Assembly: GCF_001456115.1 (NCBI RefSeq)
Contig: NZ_CP013264.1
Coordinates: 1 to 64,000, forward strand
From: Sphingobium baderi
GTDB taxonomy: Bacteria; Pseudomonadota; Alphaproteobacteria; Sphingomonadales; Sphingomonadaceae
Length of the DNA: 64,000 nt
Direction: 5' to 3'
In this document: positions 1 through 9,246 of the stretch, one piece after another
Position numbering within the stretch: the stretch's first letter is position 1
How the letters are laid out: the number at the start of each line of letters is the position of its first letter
The notes under the pieces: generated by a model
The model's input: only the letters and a program-made list of their open reading frames with translations
What the model was told of the DNA's origin: nothing
The model's database searches: none
Made by a program: the position numbers and the translations under genes

Positions 1-2
1 CG

Positions 3-1307
3 ATGTTGAAACGGATCAAAACGGATGAAGTGAAGCTGGGCATGTTCCTCCACAAGATGGAAGGATCATGGTTCTCGCATCCCTTCTGGCGCAGCAGGAT
101 GCTGCTGGACGATCCCGATCAGCTGGAAGAACTCAGGGCCAGCAAGGTCGAATGGGTGCAGATCGACACCGCGCGCGGGATCGGCCCGGCGTCTGAAACC
201 ACACCCACGCCCCGTTCCTTCCAGCCCGCCGAAAAAGACGTGAACGAGCGTCTGTTCGGACGCACCAGCGCGCAGGGCGTGACAATCATGCGCCGCCATC
301 CGGCCCGGCCCGCCGCCGCGCCGCAGAGCTTCGATCCGCTGTCCAAGGACAGGCTGCCGCTGCAAGCCGAAATGGCCCACGCCAGCAAGCTGGCGCGCAA
401 GGCCAGCCGGGCGATGCGGAAGGTCTTCGACGATGCGCGACTGGGCAAGGCGATCAAGTTCAACCGGCTGCAGCCGATGATCGAGGAGATTTCCAGTTCG
501 GTCCAGCGCAACCCCCACGCCTTCATGGCGGTGACGCGGCTCAAGAACAGCAGCGAATATCTCTACATGCATTCGCTTTCGGTCTGCGCCCTGATGATAA
601 GCCTGGCGCAGCAGCTCCGGCTCCGTCCCGAACAGATCCAGGAAGCGGGTCTTGCCGGTCTGCTGATGGATGTCGGCATGGGCCATGTGCCGCAGGAAAC
701 ATGGGACAAGGGCGCACCGCTGACGCCGGAAGAGTGGCAGGTGATCAAAAGCCACACGACGCTGGCGCATGAGTTCCTGACATTGGGCGGCGAAATGCCC
801 GAAACGGTGCTGGACGTATGCCTGCATCATCATGAACGCATGGACGGCAGCGGCTATCCGCATGGGCTGGTTGGGGAAGAGATCAGCCTGTTTTCCCGCA
901 TGGCCGCGATCTGCGACACGTATGACGCGATGACGTCGGACCGCGTTCACCGGCAGGGGCAGGATCCGGCCGACGCCCTGCTCAACATCGACCAGGCCCA
1001 TATGCTCTACGATCCGGAGATTTTCGCGGCGTTCCAGCAGGCCGTGGGCATTTATCCCATCGGATCGCTGGTGCGGCTGCGTAACCATCGCCTCGCCATC
1101 GTGATCGACCAGAATCCCGACGATCTGACGCTGCCCAAAGTCCGCCCCTTCTACTCGCTGCGGACGCGGACATTCGAAAATGCTCCCGACATCGACCTCA
1201 GCCGCTGCTTCGGCAGCGACCAGATCGTCTCACGCGAAACGCCTGCGGCATGGGAGATCGCCGATTGGCCCGCGGTCAGCGCCAAATTGCTCGCGCAGGA
1301 AAACTGA
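3..1307 (+). CDS. DUF3391 / HD-GYP domain protein (degenerate HD motif)
   Basis: 434 residues. The N-terminal ~130 residues resemble DUF3391 and the C-terminal half resembles the HD-GYP cyclic-di-GMP phosphodiesterase fold. The first helix His is seen at residue 190 and the HHxxxDGxGYP block at 275-286 is intact. The canonical HD pair is read as LMDVGMG (221-227), so the His is Met and the usual Lys after the Gly is also Met. If the metal site is altered it may bind rather than cleave cyclic di-GMP (inference). The start lies 2 bases from the window edge, so no ribosome site can be judged, but MLKRI is a normal start for this family. It converges on dnaA with a hairpin between them. Confidence 0.85.
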   Translation: MLKRIKTDEVKLGMFLHKMEGSWFSHPFWRSRMLLDDPDQLEELRASKVEWVQIDTARGIGPASETTPTPRSFQPAEKDVNERLFGRTSAQGVTIMRRHPARPAAAPQSFDPLSKDRLPLQAEMAHASKLARKASRAMRKVFDDARLGKAIKFNRLQPMIEEISSSVQRNPHAFMAVTRLKNSSEYLYMHSLSVCALMISLAQQLRLRPEQIQEAGLAGLLMDVGMGHVPQETWDKGAPLTPEEWQVIKSHTTLAHEFLTLGGEMPETVLDVCLHHHERMDGSGYPHGLVGEEISLFSRMAAICDTYDAMTSDRVHRQGQDPADALLNIDQAHMLYDPEIFAAFQQAVGIYPIGSLVRLRNHRLAIVIDQNPDDLTLPKVRPFYSLRTRTFENAPDIDLSRCFGSDQIVSRETPAAWEIADWPAVSAKLLAQEN

Positions 1308-1350
1308 GCCGAAACCGGGCAAAAGCGCCGCCGCCAAAGGATCATCATAA

Positions 1351-1391
1351 TGGCGGAGCGAACGGGAGCCAGGCCCCCGTCCGCTCCGCCA
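1351..1391. terminator. Bidirectional hairpin between the HD-GYP gene and dnaA
   Basis: A 16-bp stem (1351-1366 with 1376-1391, one mismatch) lies in the gap between two convergent genes. There is no long T tract on either side, so termination would be weak or Rho-assisted; the position is the main argument. Confidence 0.5.
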
Positions 1392-1398
1392 CCCCCCT

Positions 1399-2817
1399 TC
1401 AGCCCTCCAACTGCCGTTGCAGCGCGCGTATGTCCGCGTCGATATCGGGGTTGCTCTGCCGCAGTTCCTCAATGGTCCGCACCGCATGGATGACCGTGCT
1501 ATGATCCCGCCCGCCGAAGATACGGCCGATTTCGGGCAGTGAGCGCGGCGTCATCTTCTTCGCCAGATACATGGCTACCTGACGGGGACGGGCCACGGCG
1601 CGCGCGCGCCGCTTGGAGCGCATCTCCGCCGGATCGATCCGGTAATGGGCGGCGCACGCCTTCTGAATTTCATCCACGGTGATGCGGCGGACATTGGCGC
1701 GCACCGCGTCGGCCAGCATCCCCTGCGCGAATTCCAGGTCGATCGACCGGCCGGTGAGTTGGCCATAGGCGACCAGCTTGTTGAAGGCGCCTTCCAGCTC
1801 GCGGACATTGGAGCGAATCGAGCGGGCGAGGAAATCGATCACGGCATCGGGCACCGGCGGGTCGCCAGCAACCGCCCGCTTGCCTTCCAATATCGCCAGG
1901 CGCAGGCCGAGATCGGCGGGCTGGATGTCGGCGACCAGACCGCCCGCAAGACGCGAGAGGATGCGCGGGTCGATGCCGTCCAGCATCTGAGGCGCGCGGT
2001 CAGCGGTGATGATGATGCGCGCGCCCGCATCGATCAGGTCGTTGATCGTGTGGAGGAATTCCTCCTGCGTCGATCCCTTCCCCGCGATGAACTGAATGTC
2101 GTCGATCAGCAGCAGCCGCGCCGCGCGCAGCCGGGCCTTGAACGCCATGCTCTCATTGGCGCGCATGGCGTTCACGAACTCCATCATGAACCGCTCCGCC
2201 GACATATAGAGCACCTGCGCTGACGGCGAATGCGCGGAAAAAGCCGCGGCTGCCGCATGGAGCAGGTGCGTCTTGCCCTGTCCGGTGCCGCCATGCAGGA
2301 ACAGCGGCGTGAAACGCGGCTGCTCCACCGACGCCATGGCCTGCGCCGCCGAAAAGGCGAAGCGGTTGGAGTCGCCGGTCACGAACTGGTCGAAGCTGTG
2401 ACGGGGCTGGAAATTGGAAGCGGGCGCGCTTTCCTCCACCGACGCGTCGCATGCCGCCTCTGCGTCATGCGAATCGCGAACGATCTGGAGCAGACGCGGG
2501 CCCGTCGAATCGGGTGCCCGCAGCAGGCGGACTTCCCGCACGCCCACATTGGCGGAACGCCACGCCATGCGGAGCCGGTCGCCAAACTGGCCCGACACGA
2601 AGTTCGCGCTGAAATCGGAAGCGAATAACAGGTCGATCGTCTGCGAATCGGGGCAATAAACCCCAAGGCGCGCCGGCTTGAGCCACTGATCGAAAAGGCG
2701 CGCACCAATGTCGCGGCGCAAACCCGCACGGATTACGGCCCAGGCGGACTCCAGACGGGCGTCATTCCCTTCCGTCTGTCCCTCCCGTCCATCCACCGCT
2801 GCGTTATCCTTTATCAA
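1399..2817 (-). CDS. dnaA: Chromosomal replication initiator DnaA
   Basis: 472 residues. DnaA binds origin DNA and loads the replicative helicase. Domain I covers about residues 21-90, followed by a short linker. The AAA+ domain carries Walker A GGTGQGKTHL (~176-185) and Walker B LLIDDIQF. The C-terminal DNA-binding domain carries the GGRDHSTVIHA signature. The reading frame opens at TTG (2815-2817); an in-frame GTG at 2796 has a better purine-rich site (AAAGGA) about 10 bases upstream and may be the true start. rpsT lies upstream on the same strand, as in other Alphaproteobacteria. Confidence 0.97.
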   Translation of the reverse strand: MIKDNAAVDGREGQTEGNDARLESAWAVIRAGLRRDIGARLFDQWLKPARLGVYCPDSQTIDLLFASDFSANFVSGQFGDRLRMAWRSANVGVREVRLLRAPDSTGPRLLQIVRDSHDAEAACDASVEESAPASNFQPRHSFDQFVTGDSNRFAFSAAQAMASVEQPRFTPLFLHGGTGQGKTHLLHAAAAAFSAHSPSAQVLYMSAERFMMEFVNAMRANESMAFKARLRAARLLLIDDIQFIAGKGSTQEEFLHTINDLIDAGARIIITADRAPQMLDGIDPRILSRLAGGLVADIQPADLGLRLAILEGKRAVAGDPPVPDAVIDFLARSIRSNVRELEGAFNKLVAYGQLTGRSIDLEFAQGMLADAVRANVRRITVDEIQKACAAHYRIDPAEMRSKRRARAVARPRQVAMYLAKKMTPRSLPEIGRIFGGRDHSTVIHAVRTIEELRQSNPDIDADIRALQRQLEG

Positions 2818-3234
2818 AATGCCGCCCCCTTAGCGTCCCCCGCGCTGCCAGAAATGACGACACAAAAAGCCTTTCCGGAAAAGCCTCGCTTTTCCAGGCG
2901 TTCTCGTCCCACACAACAACTAGCAACGACCCGCCGAAAACGATTCGATCAGCGGCCAGAGGGAGAAAATAGACAGGCCTTCTCCGCCGGATCAAGGGCC
3001 GGGTGGTTCAAAAAAATGAAATAAAGACGTTGACTCAGCAAAGCCGCCAAAAATCCGAAATATGGATTTTTCACCTATATTTCATAATCTTAATTCATGG
3101 ATTTTTTGCCGCAGTGCGTCGAATCGGTGGAAATCCGCCAATCCCGAAATGTGACAATGGGATAAAAGCCACATGAAAAAAGCCCACCCCGGACTTTGCC
3201 GGAGCAGGCTGTTGAAATGTCGAAGCCGAAAGGT
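2818..3234. promoter_or_regulatory. dnaA upstream region (417 bp, AT-rich centre)
   Basis: No gene is seen here. The middle, about 3010-3110, is strikingly AT-rich for this genome. It holds a perfect 8-bp inverted repeat AAAAATCC/GGATTTTT (3049-3071) and a direct repeat of ATGGATTTTT (3062-3071 and 3097-3106). Three GANTC sites lie at 2942, 3032 and 3121; GANTC is the CcrM methylation site known to influence dnaA transcription in Caulobacter. I find no match to the DnaA box TTATCCACA, so I do not call an origin. The dnaA promoter is probably here, on the minus strand. Confidence 0.5.
3175..3211 (-). terminator. Rho-independent terminator of rpsT
   Basis: Read on the minus strand just after the rpsT stop, an imperfect GC-rich hairpin with CCGG/CCGG at its top (3181-3211) is followed directly by six T. 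It separates rpsT from the dnaA promoter region. Confidence 0.7.
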
Positions 3235-3498
3235 TCAGCCGAGCGCGCTGACAGCCTTGGTCAGGCGGCCGAACTTGCGGGCGGCGGTGTTCTTGTGCAG
3301 CACGCCGCGGGCAACGCCGCGCGCGAGTTCGGGCTGAACGGTCTGAAGCGCGGTCGCGGCGGCCGTCTTGTCGCCGGCGACGATGGCAGCTTCCACCTTC
3401 TTCACCAGGGTGCGGATCCGGCTGATGCGGGCGCCATTGATTTCGGCGCGGCGCGCGTTGCGGCGGATGCGCTTCTTGGCTTGCGGCGTATTGGCCAT
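3235..3498 (-). CDS. rpsT: 30S ribosomal protein S20
   Basis: 87 residues, starting [14 protein letters not shown], the standard S20 N-terminus. The protein is very rich in Lys, Arg and Ala, as expected for this 16S rRNA-binding subunit protein of usual length. The frame is open for 33 more codons upstream, but the S20 family starts at MANT, so the ATG at 3496-3498 is chosen. It precedes dnaA on the same strand and is followed by a terminator. Confidence 0.97.
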   Translation of the reverse strand: MANTPQAKKRIRRNARRAEINGARISRIRTLVKKVEAAIVAGDKTAAATALQTVQPELARGVARGVLHKNTAARKFGRLTKAVSALG

Positions 3499-3611
3499 TC
3501 TTGTCCTCGGCTTGCAAATCTCGTGAAAGAACCGCCCGGAATCGCCCTGGCGGCTCGTGAAGGCTGGCCCCTTACAGGGATTGAAGCATAGCGTCAACCA
3601 ATGCGGTCACG

Positions 3612-4424
3612 CTATTTCTGGCATTTCGGGCAGTAAAAGGTCGATCGTCCGCCGTCCACGCGCCGCTCTACCACGCCGCCGCACGGGCAGGTTTCCCCTT
3701 CCCGGCCATAGACGCGCCATTGTTTGGAAAAATAGCCCAGCTCGCCGTCGGGCCGCGCATAATCACGCAGGGTGGAACCGCCCGCCACGATGGCGGCGGA
3801 GAGGACTGCGCGAATCGATTCGACCAGCAGGGCAAGGCGCGGACGCGTGATCTTCCCCGCCGTGCGAGTCGGCGCGATGCCCGCCATGTTCAGCGCCTCG
3901 CACACATAGATGTTGCCAAGGCCCGCGACGATCCGCTGGTCGAGCAGCGCGGCTTTGATCGACGTCGCCTTGCCCTCCAGCGCCCGCGCCAGCGTGGCGG
4001 GCGTGAAATCCGGCCCCAGCGGCTCAGGCCCCATACGGGTGAAGGGGGCATAATCCTCCCAAGCCTCGCTCCGCACCAGATCGAGCGAACCGAAGCGGCG
4101 CGGATCGTTGAGCGAAAGCAGCCGTCCAGCCCCTGTCTCGATCAGCAGATGATCATGCGCGCCGATTTCCGCCGGATCGATCCGCCAGCGTCCCGACATG
4201 CCGAGGTGGAAGATGAGCGTGTCACCCCTGTCGGTGCCGATCAGGCCATATTTGGCGCGGCGCGACAGGGTGGTGACGGTCGCGCCGGTCAGCCTCTGGC
4301 GCAGATCCACGGGGATCGGGAAGCGCAGGTCCGCGCGGCGCGGCTCCACGCGCACCAGCATCGCGCCTTCAAGCACGGCGCGCAGGCCCGCGACGGTGGT
4401 TTCGACTTCGGGAAGTTCAGGCAT
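3612..4424 (-). CDS. mutM: Formamidopyrimidine-DNA glycosylase (Fpg/MutM)
   Basis: 270 residues, the usual Fpg length. After Met removal the protein begins PELPEVE, which holds the catalytic N-terminal Pro and Glu. A helix-two-turn-helix region (GLGNIYVCEAL) is followed by a C-terminal zinc finger with CPCGG and YCPKCQ. It excises 8-oxoguanine and other oxidised purines and nicks the abasic site. It is divergent from ubiE across an 83-bp gap and lies upstream of rpsT on the same strand. Confidence 0.96.
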   Translation of the reverse strand: MPELPEVETTVAGLRAVLEGAMLVRVEPRRADLRFPIPVDLRQRLTGATVTTLSRRAKYGLIGTDRGDTLIFHLGMSGRWRIDPAEIGAHDHLLIETGAGRLLSLNDPRRFGSLDLVRSEAWEDYAPFTRMGPEPLGPDFTPATLARALEGKATSIKAALLDQRIVAGLGNIYVCEALNMAGIAPTRTAGKITRPRLALLVESIRAVLSAAIVAGGSTLRDYARPDGELGYFSKQWRVYGREGETCPCGGVVERRVDGGRSTFYCPKCQK

Positions 4425-4507
4425 GATGCCCTGTCTAGCGATGCGCGGACGATAATCCCAGCTTCACGGCTGGCATGGCGTGTAAACTCCGGCTAGAGCG
4501 CTTTGCC

Positions 4508-5239
4508 ATGAACGATACTGCATCCTTCGGCTATCGCGATGTGGACGCCGCTGAAAAACAGGGCATGGTCCGCGCGGTCTTTTCCAATGTCGCGTCGAAA
4601 TACGACCTGATGAACGACGCCATGTCGGGCGGCGCGCACCGGTTATGGAAGGACCAGTTCGTGAACCGCGTGAAGCCGCGCAAGGATGAGCATATCCTCG
4701 ACATGGCGGGCGGCACCGGCGATATCGCGTTTCGGATGCACCGACATGGAGCGCGCGTGACGGTGTCCGACATCAATCCCGAAATGCTGGCGGTCGGCAT
4801 CGAGCGGGCCAGGAAGAAGGGCTATGAGGGACTGATCTGGTCGGAACAAAATGCGGAGGAACTGACCTTCGGCGACCGCGCTTTCGACGCCTATACGATC
4901 GCCTTCGGCATCCGCAACGTCACGCATATCGACAGAGCCCTGCGCGAGGCGCATCGGGTATTGAAATATGGCGGGCGCTTTTTCTGCCTGGAGTTCTCGA
5001 CAACGACCTGGCCGGGCTTTGCCGATGTTTACGACGTCTATTCACACCGGCTGGTGCCCAAGCTCGGCAAGCTGTTCGCCGGTGACGAGGACAGCTACCG
5101 CTATCTGATCGAATCGATCCGCCGCTTTCCGCCCATGCCGAAGTTCGAGAGCATGATCCGCGAGGCCGGTTTCGTGAACACGAAGGTCGAGCCGATATTG
5201 GGCGGGCTGGTGGCGATCCACAGCGGCTGGAAGATCTGA
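4508..5239 (+). CDS. ubiE: Demethylmenaquinone/ubiquinone C-methyltransferase UbiE
   Basis: 243 residues from the ATG at 4508; an in-frame upstream start at 4475 would add 11 residues that do not resemble the family. The SAM-binding motif LDMAGGTGDIAF is clear and the UbiE signature around YDLMNDAMSGGAHRLWK is intact. It methylates the benzoquinone ring during ubiquinone synthesis. It is first in a closely packed chain: ubiB starts 6 bases after its stop. Confidence 0.96.
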   Translation: MNDTASFGYRDVDAAEKQGMVRAVFSNVASKYDLMNDAMSGGAHRLWKDQFVNRVKPRKDEHILDMAGGTGDIAFRMHRHGARVTVSDINPEMLAVGIERARKKGYEGLIWSEQNAEELTFGDRAFDAYTIAFGIRNVTHIDRALREAHRVLKYGGRFFCLEFSTTTWPGFADVYDVYSHRLVPKLGKLFAGDEDSYRYLIESIRRFPPMPKFESMIREAGFVNTKVEPILGGLVAIHSGWKI

Positions 5240-5245
5240 CGTCCC

Positions 5246-6787
5246 GTGCCTTCCCATACGACTCATATCTGGCGGCTGCTGAAATGGGGCCGCACATTGG
5301 CGCGACACGGTGCGCTGCGCGGGATCGAGCGCGATCCGCTGACCCCGGCGCCGGTGCGGCGGCTGGTGCGGCTGGCCCGTTTTGGCGCGCGCGTGCCCAA
5401 ACAGCCCCGTTACGCGGACGCCTTCCAGGCCATCGGCCCCGCTGCGATCAAGCTGGGGCAGACGCTGGCGACTCGGCCCGATCTGGTCGGCGACGAGGCT
5501 GCGAATGACCTGTTGCGCTTGCAGGACGCGCTGCCTCCCGTCCCGTTCGCCACGATCCGCGCGCAGATCGAGCAGAGCTTCGGACGGCCGCTCGAATCCA
5601 TATACAGCCATTTCGATGAAGTGCCGGTGGGCGCGGCCTCCATCGCGCAGGTGCATCGCGCCGTCACCACCGATGGCCGCGATGTGGCGGTGAAGGTGAT
5701 CCGCCCCGGCGTGATCGACCGCTTCAACCGCGACATCCAGACCTATGAATGGGGCGCCGCCCATCTGGAGATGCTGGGCGGCGAAGCGGCGCGCCTGCGC
5801 CCGCGCCTGGTCATCGCCAACATGAAACGGTGGACGGCGCGGGAACTCGACCTGCGGCGCGAGGCCGCATCCGCCTCCGAACTCGCCGAAGCGATGGAGG
5901 CGATGCCGGGATACCGCATCCCCGCCATCGACTGGGACCGCACGACCGGCAAGGTCATGACGATGGAGTGGGTCGACGGCGTCAAGATCTCCGACCGCGA
6001 CGCACTGATCGCCGCCGGACATGACGTGAAGGACATCGCGGCGCGGCTCGTCAACGCCTTCCTGCGGCAGGCGATCGCGGAAGGTTTCTTCCACGCCGAC
6101 ATGCATCAGGGGAACCTGTTCGTGACGGCGAACGGCGATATCGTCGCCATCGACTTCGGCATCATGGGCCGGATCGACCGCCGCGCGCGCATGTGGCTCG
6201 CCGAGATTCTCTACGGTCTCATCACCGGCAATTATCGGCGCGTCGCCGAAATCCATTTCGAGGCGCAATATGTGCCCGCCCATCATGACGTGGCGGAGTT
6301 CGCGACCGCGCTGCGCGCCGTGGGCGAGCCGATGCGCGGCAAGCCGGTGCGCGAACTGTCGGTCGGCGGGATGCTGGACGGCCTGTTCGCCATCACCCGC
6401 GATTTCGACATGCAGACGCAGCCGCATTTGCTGCTCCTCCAGAAAACGATGGTGATGGTGGAGGGCGTGGCGACCGCACTCGATCCCGACATCAACCTGT
6501 GGGAAACGAGCGGCCCCTATGTGAAGGAATGGCTGCGGACCGAATTAGGGCCGGAGGCCAAGGCCGCCGACACGCTGATCGAGAATTGGCGCACGCTGCA
6601 ACGCTTGCCGGGGCTGGTGCGGCGGATCGAGGACGCCTTCCCCGAAAAGGGCGGCGCGCCCCCGCCTCCGCCGCTGAGCGAAGTCAGGGTCATCCGCATC
6701 GGCGGCGGTTGGCGCTATGCCGTGGTGGCGGCCATCGCGGCGGCGGCTGGAGCGATCGTTACGGCGCTGCTACATCTGCATATATGA
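5246..6787 (+). CDS. ubiB: UbiB, ABC1/ADCK-type atypical kinase for ubiquinone synthesis
   Basis: 513 residues from a GTG start. The KxGQ region (AIKLGQTLATRPDL), the Ala-rich nucleotide loop (PVGAASIAQVH), the catalytic-loop-like HADMHQGNL and the IDFG motif are all visible. The C-terminus ends in a Pro-rich linker and a hydrophobic, Ala-rich membrane segment, as in UbiB. Family members act as ATPases that support lipid-phase steps of ubiquinone synthesis. The stop overlaps the coaBC start in ATGA. Confidence 0.94.
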   Translation: MPSHTTHIWRLLKWGRTLARHGALRGIERDPLTPAPVRRLVRLARFGARVPKQPRYADAFQAIGPAAIKLGQTLATRPDLVGDEAANDLLRLQDALPPVPFATIRAQIEQSFGRPLESIYSHFDEVPVGAASIAQVHRAVTTDGRDVAVKVIRPGVIDRFNRDIQTYEWGAAHLEMLGGEAARLRPRLVIANMKRWTARELDLRREAASASELAEAMEAMPGYRIPAIDWDRTTGKVMTMEWVDGVKISDRDALIAAGHDVKDIAARLVNAFLRQAIAEGFFHADMHQGNLFVTANGDIVAIDFGIMGRIDRRARMWLAEILYGLITGNYRRVAEIHFEAQYVPAHHDVAEFATALRAVGEPMRGKPVRELSVGGMLDGLFAITRDFDMQTQPHLLLLQKTMVMVEGVATALDPDINLWETSGPYVKEWLRTELGPEAKAADTLIENWRTLQRLPGLVRRIEDAFPEKGGAPPPPPLSEVRVIRIGGGWRYAVVAAIAAAAGAIVTALLHLHI

Positions 6788-8043
6788 CTCAGCCTCGCGT
6801 CCTTCTCATCATCTCCGGCGGCATTGCGGCCTATAAGTCGTTGGAGCTTGTCCGGCTGCTGCGAAAGCGCGGCATCGCGGTGCGCGCCGTGCTGACGGCG
6901 GCGGCGGAGAAGTTCGTGACGCCGCTGTCGCTGGGCGTGCTGACCGAGGATCATGTCTATGGCGACATGTTCGACCTGAAGGAAGAGCGCGAGATCGGGC
7001 ATATCCAGCTTTCGCGCCAGGCCGATCTGGTCGTGGTCGCGCCCGCCACCGCCGACATATTGGCCAAGATGGCGGCGGGCATCGCCGACGATCTGGCCAC
7101 GACGCTGCTGCTCGCCACCGACAAGCCGGTGCTGGCCGTGCCCGCGATGAACGTCCGCATGTGGCACCATGCCGCGACTCAGCGCAACCTCGCGCAGCTT
7201 CGCGAGGACGGCGTGCACATCATGGAGCCGGACAGCGGCGAGATGGCCTGCGGCGAATATGGCAGGGGCCGCCTGCCCGAACCGGAGCAGATCGCGGCGG
7301 AGATCGCGCGGCTGATCGCCCTGCCCTCGCCCACCGATCCGCTCGCGGGCCAGCCGGATTTCGAAGGGCCTGAACTGCCGTTGACGGGCAGGCATGTCCT
7401 CATCACCGCCGGGCCGACGCATGAGCCGATCGACCCGGTGCGCTACATCGCCAACCGATCGTCGGGCAAGCAGGGTTTCGCCATCGCCGCCGCCGCCGCG
7501 CGGGCAGGCGCGCGGGTGACTTTGGTCGCCGGGCCGGTGAACCTCCCTACGCCGCAGGGTGTCAAGCGCGTGGACGTGGAAACCGCGCTGGAGATGATGG
7601 CAGCGGTCGAAGCGGCCCTGCCCGCCGACGCCGCGATCATGGTCGCCGCCGTCGCCGACTGGCGCACCGCCGGCGCGGCCAACCAGAAAATCAAGAAGGA
7701 CGGGTCGGGCAAGCCCGCGCCGCTTTCGCTGGTTGAAAATCCCGACATCCTCGCGACACTCGGCAAACATGGGCAGCGCCCCACGCTGCTGGTCGGGTTC
7801 GCCGCCGAAACCGAAAAGGTCGCCGACCATGCCCGCGCCAAGCTGGCGAAGAAGGGCGCGGACTGGATCGTCGCCAATGACGTGTCAGGCGCCCCCGGAG
7901 CAAGCGTGATGGGCGGCGACGCGAACAGCGTTCATATCGTCACGGCCGACGGCATCGAAAGCTGGGAAAACCTGCCCAAGGATGTTGTCGCCACCCGCCT
8001 CATCGAAAAGGTCGCCCATGTCCTCTCCGCTCGTCCCGATTGA
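6784..8043 (+). CDS. coaBC: Bifunctional phosphopantothenoylcysteine decarboxylase / phosphopantothenate-cysteine ligase
   Basis: 419 residues. Domain 1 (about 1-180) is the FMN-dependent CoaC decarboxylase with the PAMN motif (VPAMNVRMW) and the active Cys in MACGEYGRG. Domain 2 (about 195-419) is the CoaB ligase, starting [19 protein letters not shown]. Together they convert 4'-phosphopantothenate to 4'-phosphopantetheine on the way to coenzyme A. The ATG at 6784 overlaps the ubiB stop; the frame is open far upstream, but family homology starts here. Confidence 0.96.
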   Translation: MTQPRVLLIISGGIAAYKSLELVRLLRKRGIAVRAVLTAAAEKFVTPLSLGVLTEDHVYGDMFDLKEEREIGHIQLSRQADLVVVAPATADILAKMAAGIADDLATTLLLATDKPVLAVPAMNVRMWHHAATQRNLAQLREDGVHIMEPDSGEMACGEYGRGRLPEPEQIAAEIARLIALPSPTDPLAGQPDFEGPELPLTGRHVLITAGPTHEPIDPVRYIANRSSGKQGFAIAAAAARAGARVTLVAGPVNLPTPQGVKRVDVETALEMMAAVEAALPADAAIMVAAVADWRTAGAANQKIKKDGSGKPAPLSLVENPDILATLGKHGQRPTLLVGFAAETEKVADHARAKLAKKGADWIVANDVSGAPGASVMGGDANSVHIVTADGIESWENLPKDVVATRLIEKVAHVLSARPD

Positions 8044-8482
8044 AATAAGGCTGAAGCGCCTGCCCCATGGCGAAGGGTTGCCCACGCCCGCTTATGCGAC
8101 CGAACATGCGGCAGGCATGGATGTGGTATCGGCGGAAGATGTCACGATTGCACCCGGCGGCCGCTATGCCGTTGCAACCGGCTTCGCCATGGCCATCCCC
8201 GAAGGCTATGAGGTGCAGGTGCGCCCGCGTTCGGGTCTGGCGTTGAAGCACGGCATCAGCCTGCCCAACACGCCGGGCACCATCGACGCCGACTATCGCG
8301 GCGAACTCAAGGTGATCCTCATCAATCTGGGTGACACACCCTTCATCATCGCGCGCGGCGATCGGATCGCGCAGCTTGTGGCCGCCCCGGTCCAGATGGC
8401 GCGCTTCGCCGAAGTCAGGGAACTGGACGACACCGCGCGGGGTTCAGGGGGTTTCGGCTCCACGGGCATCGCTTCCTCATGA
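8018..8482 (+). CDS. dut: Deoxyuridine 5'-triphosphate nucleotidohydrolase (dUTPase)
   Basis: 154 residues, trimeric dUTPase type. All five motifs are seen: [19 protein letters not shown], a Tyr/Asp substrate motif in [18 protein letters not shown] and the C-terminal [10 protein letters not shown] arm. It hydrolyses dUTP to dUMP, limiting uracil in DNA and feeding dTMP synthesis. The ATG at 8018 lies 26 bases inside the end of coaBC. An earlier in-frame ATG at 7982 would add residues unlike the family. Confidence 0.95.
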   Translation: MSSPLVPIEIRLKRLPHGEGLPTPAYATEHAAGMDVVSAEDVTIAPGGRYAVATGFAMAIPEGYEVQVRPRSGLALKHGISLPNTPGTIDADYRGELKVILINLGDTPFIIARGDRIAQLVAAPVQMARFAEVRELDDTARGSGGFGSTGIASS

Positions 8483-9246
8483 CGCTGACCGACGACCAAC
8501 TCGAACGCTATGCACGCCACATCGTCCTCAAGGAGATCGGCGGCGCGGGGCAGGCGCGGCTGCTGTCGGCGGATGTGGCGGTGATCGGCGCGGGCGGCAT
8601 CGGCAGCCCGGCGATCCTGTATCTGGCCGCGGCGGGCGTCGGCACTATCCGGGTGATCGACGATGACGCGGTGGCGCTCTCCAACCTGCAGCGGCAAGTG
8701 CTGTTCGGCACCGCCGACATCGGCGCGTCCAAGGCGGAGGTCGCCATGGCCGCCGTCGCCCGGCTCAATCCCGACGTGAAGCTGATCCCCATCAACGCCC
8801 GCATCGATGCGGAAAATGCGGGGTTGATGCTGCGCGAGGCGGACGTGGTGCTGGACGGCTGCGACAGTTTCGCGACGCGTCTCGCGGTCGCCGACGCCGC
8901 GCAGGCGCTGCGTATCCCGCTGGTGTCGGCTGCGGTCGGCCCGTTCGAGGGGCAACTCGCCACCTATCGCGGATGGGAAAGGGACAAGCCCTGCTATCGC
9001 TGCCTTGTCGGGACGCCGGAAGACGCGGCGGAGCGCAATTGCGCGGAAACCGGCGTCATTGGCGCACTGACCGGCGTGATGGGCAGCCTCGCCGCGCTGG
9101 AGGTGATCCGCGCGCTGGTTCCCTTTGGCGAGGACAGCGCGGGCAAGCTGCTGCTCTGCGACCTGCTCTCCATGCGGTTCCGCACCCTTACGGTGCCCAA
9201 GGACCCGGCCTGTCCCGCCTGCGCGGTGGAACTGTGCGCGAACTGA
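8479..9246 (+). CDS. moeB: ThiF/MoeB/HesA-family adenylyltransferase
   Basis: 255 residues. The Rossmann motif [17 protein letters not shown], the NLQRQVLF adenylation region, the catalytic Cys in ERNCAETGV and two zinc CxxC pairs (CYRC, CPAC) are present. Such enzymes adenylate the C-terminal Gly-Gly of a sulfur carrier (MoaD or ThiS). Without the carrier in the window, MoeB and ThiF cannot be separated firmly; length and lack of a rhodanese domain fit MoeB. Its ATG overlaps the dut stop by four bases. Confidence 0.85.
   Translation: MTLTDDQLERYARHIVLKEIGGAGQARLLSADVAVIGAGGIGSPAILYLAAAGVGTIRVIDDDAVALSNLQRQVLFGTADIGASKAEVAMAAVARLNPDVKLIPINARIDAENAGLMLREADVVLDGCDSFATRLAVADAAQALRIPLVSAAVGPFEGQLATYRGWERDKPCYRCLVGTPEDAAERNCAETGVIGALTGVMGSLAALEVIRALVPFGEDSAGKLLLCDLLSMRFRTLTVPKDPACPACAVELCAN

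Noticed and set aside
66..1088. 340-residue open frame antisense to the HD-GYP gene
   Set aside because: No motifs and a His/Arg-rich composition typical of an antisense shadow in GC-rich DNA.
2818..3234. Replication origin beside dnaA
   Set aside because: No match or near match to clustered DnaA boxes TTATCCACA was found; the region is described only as regulatory.
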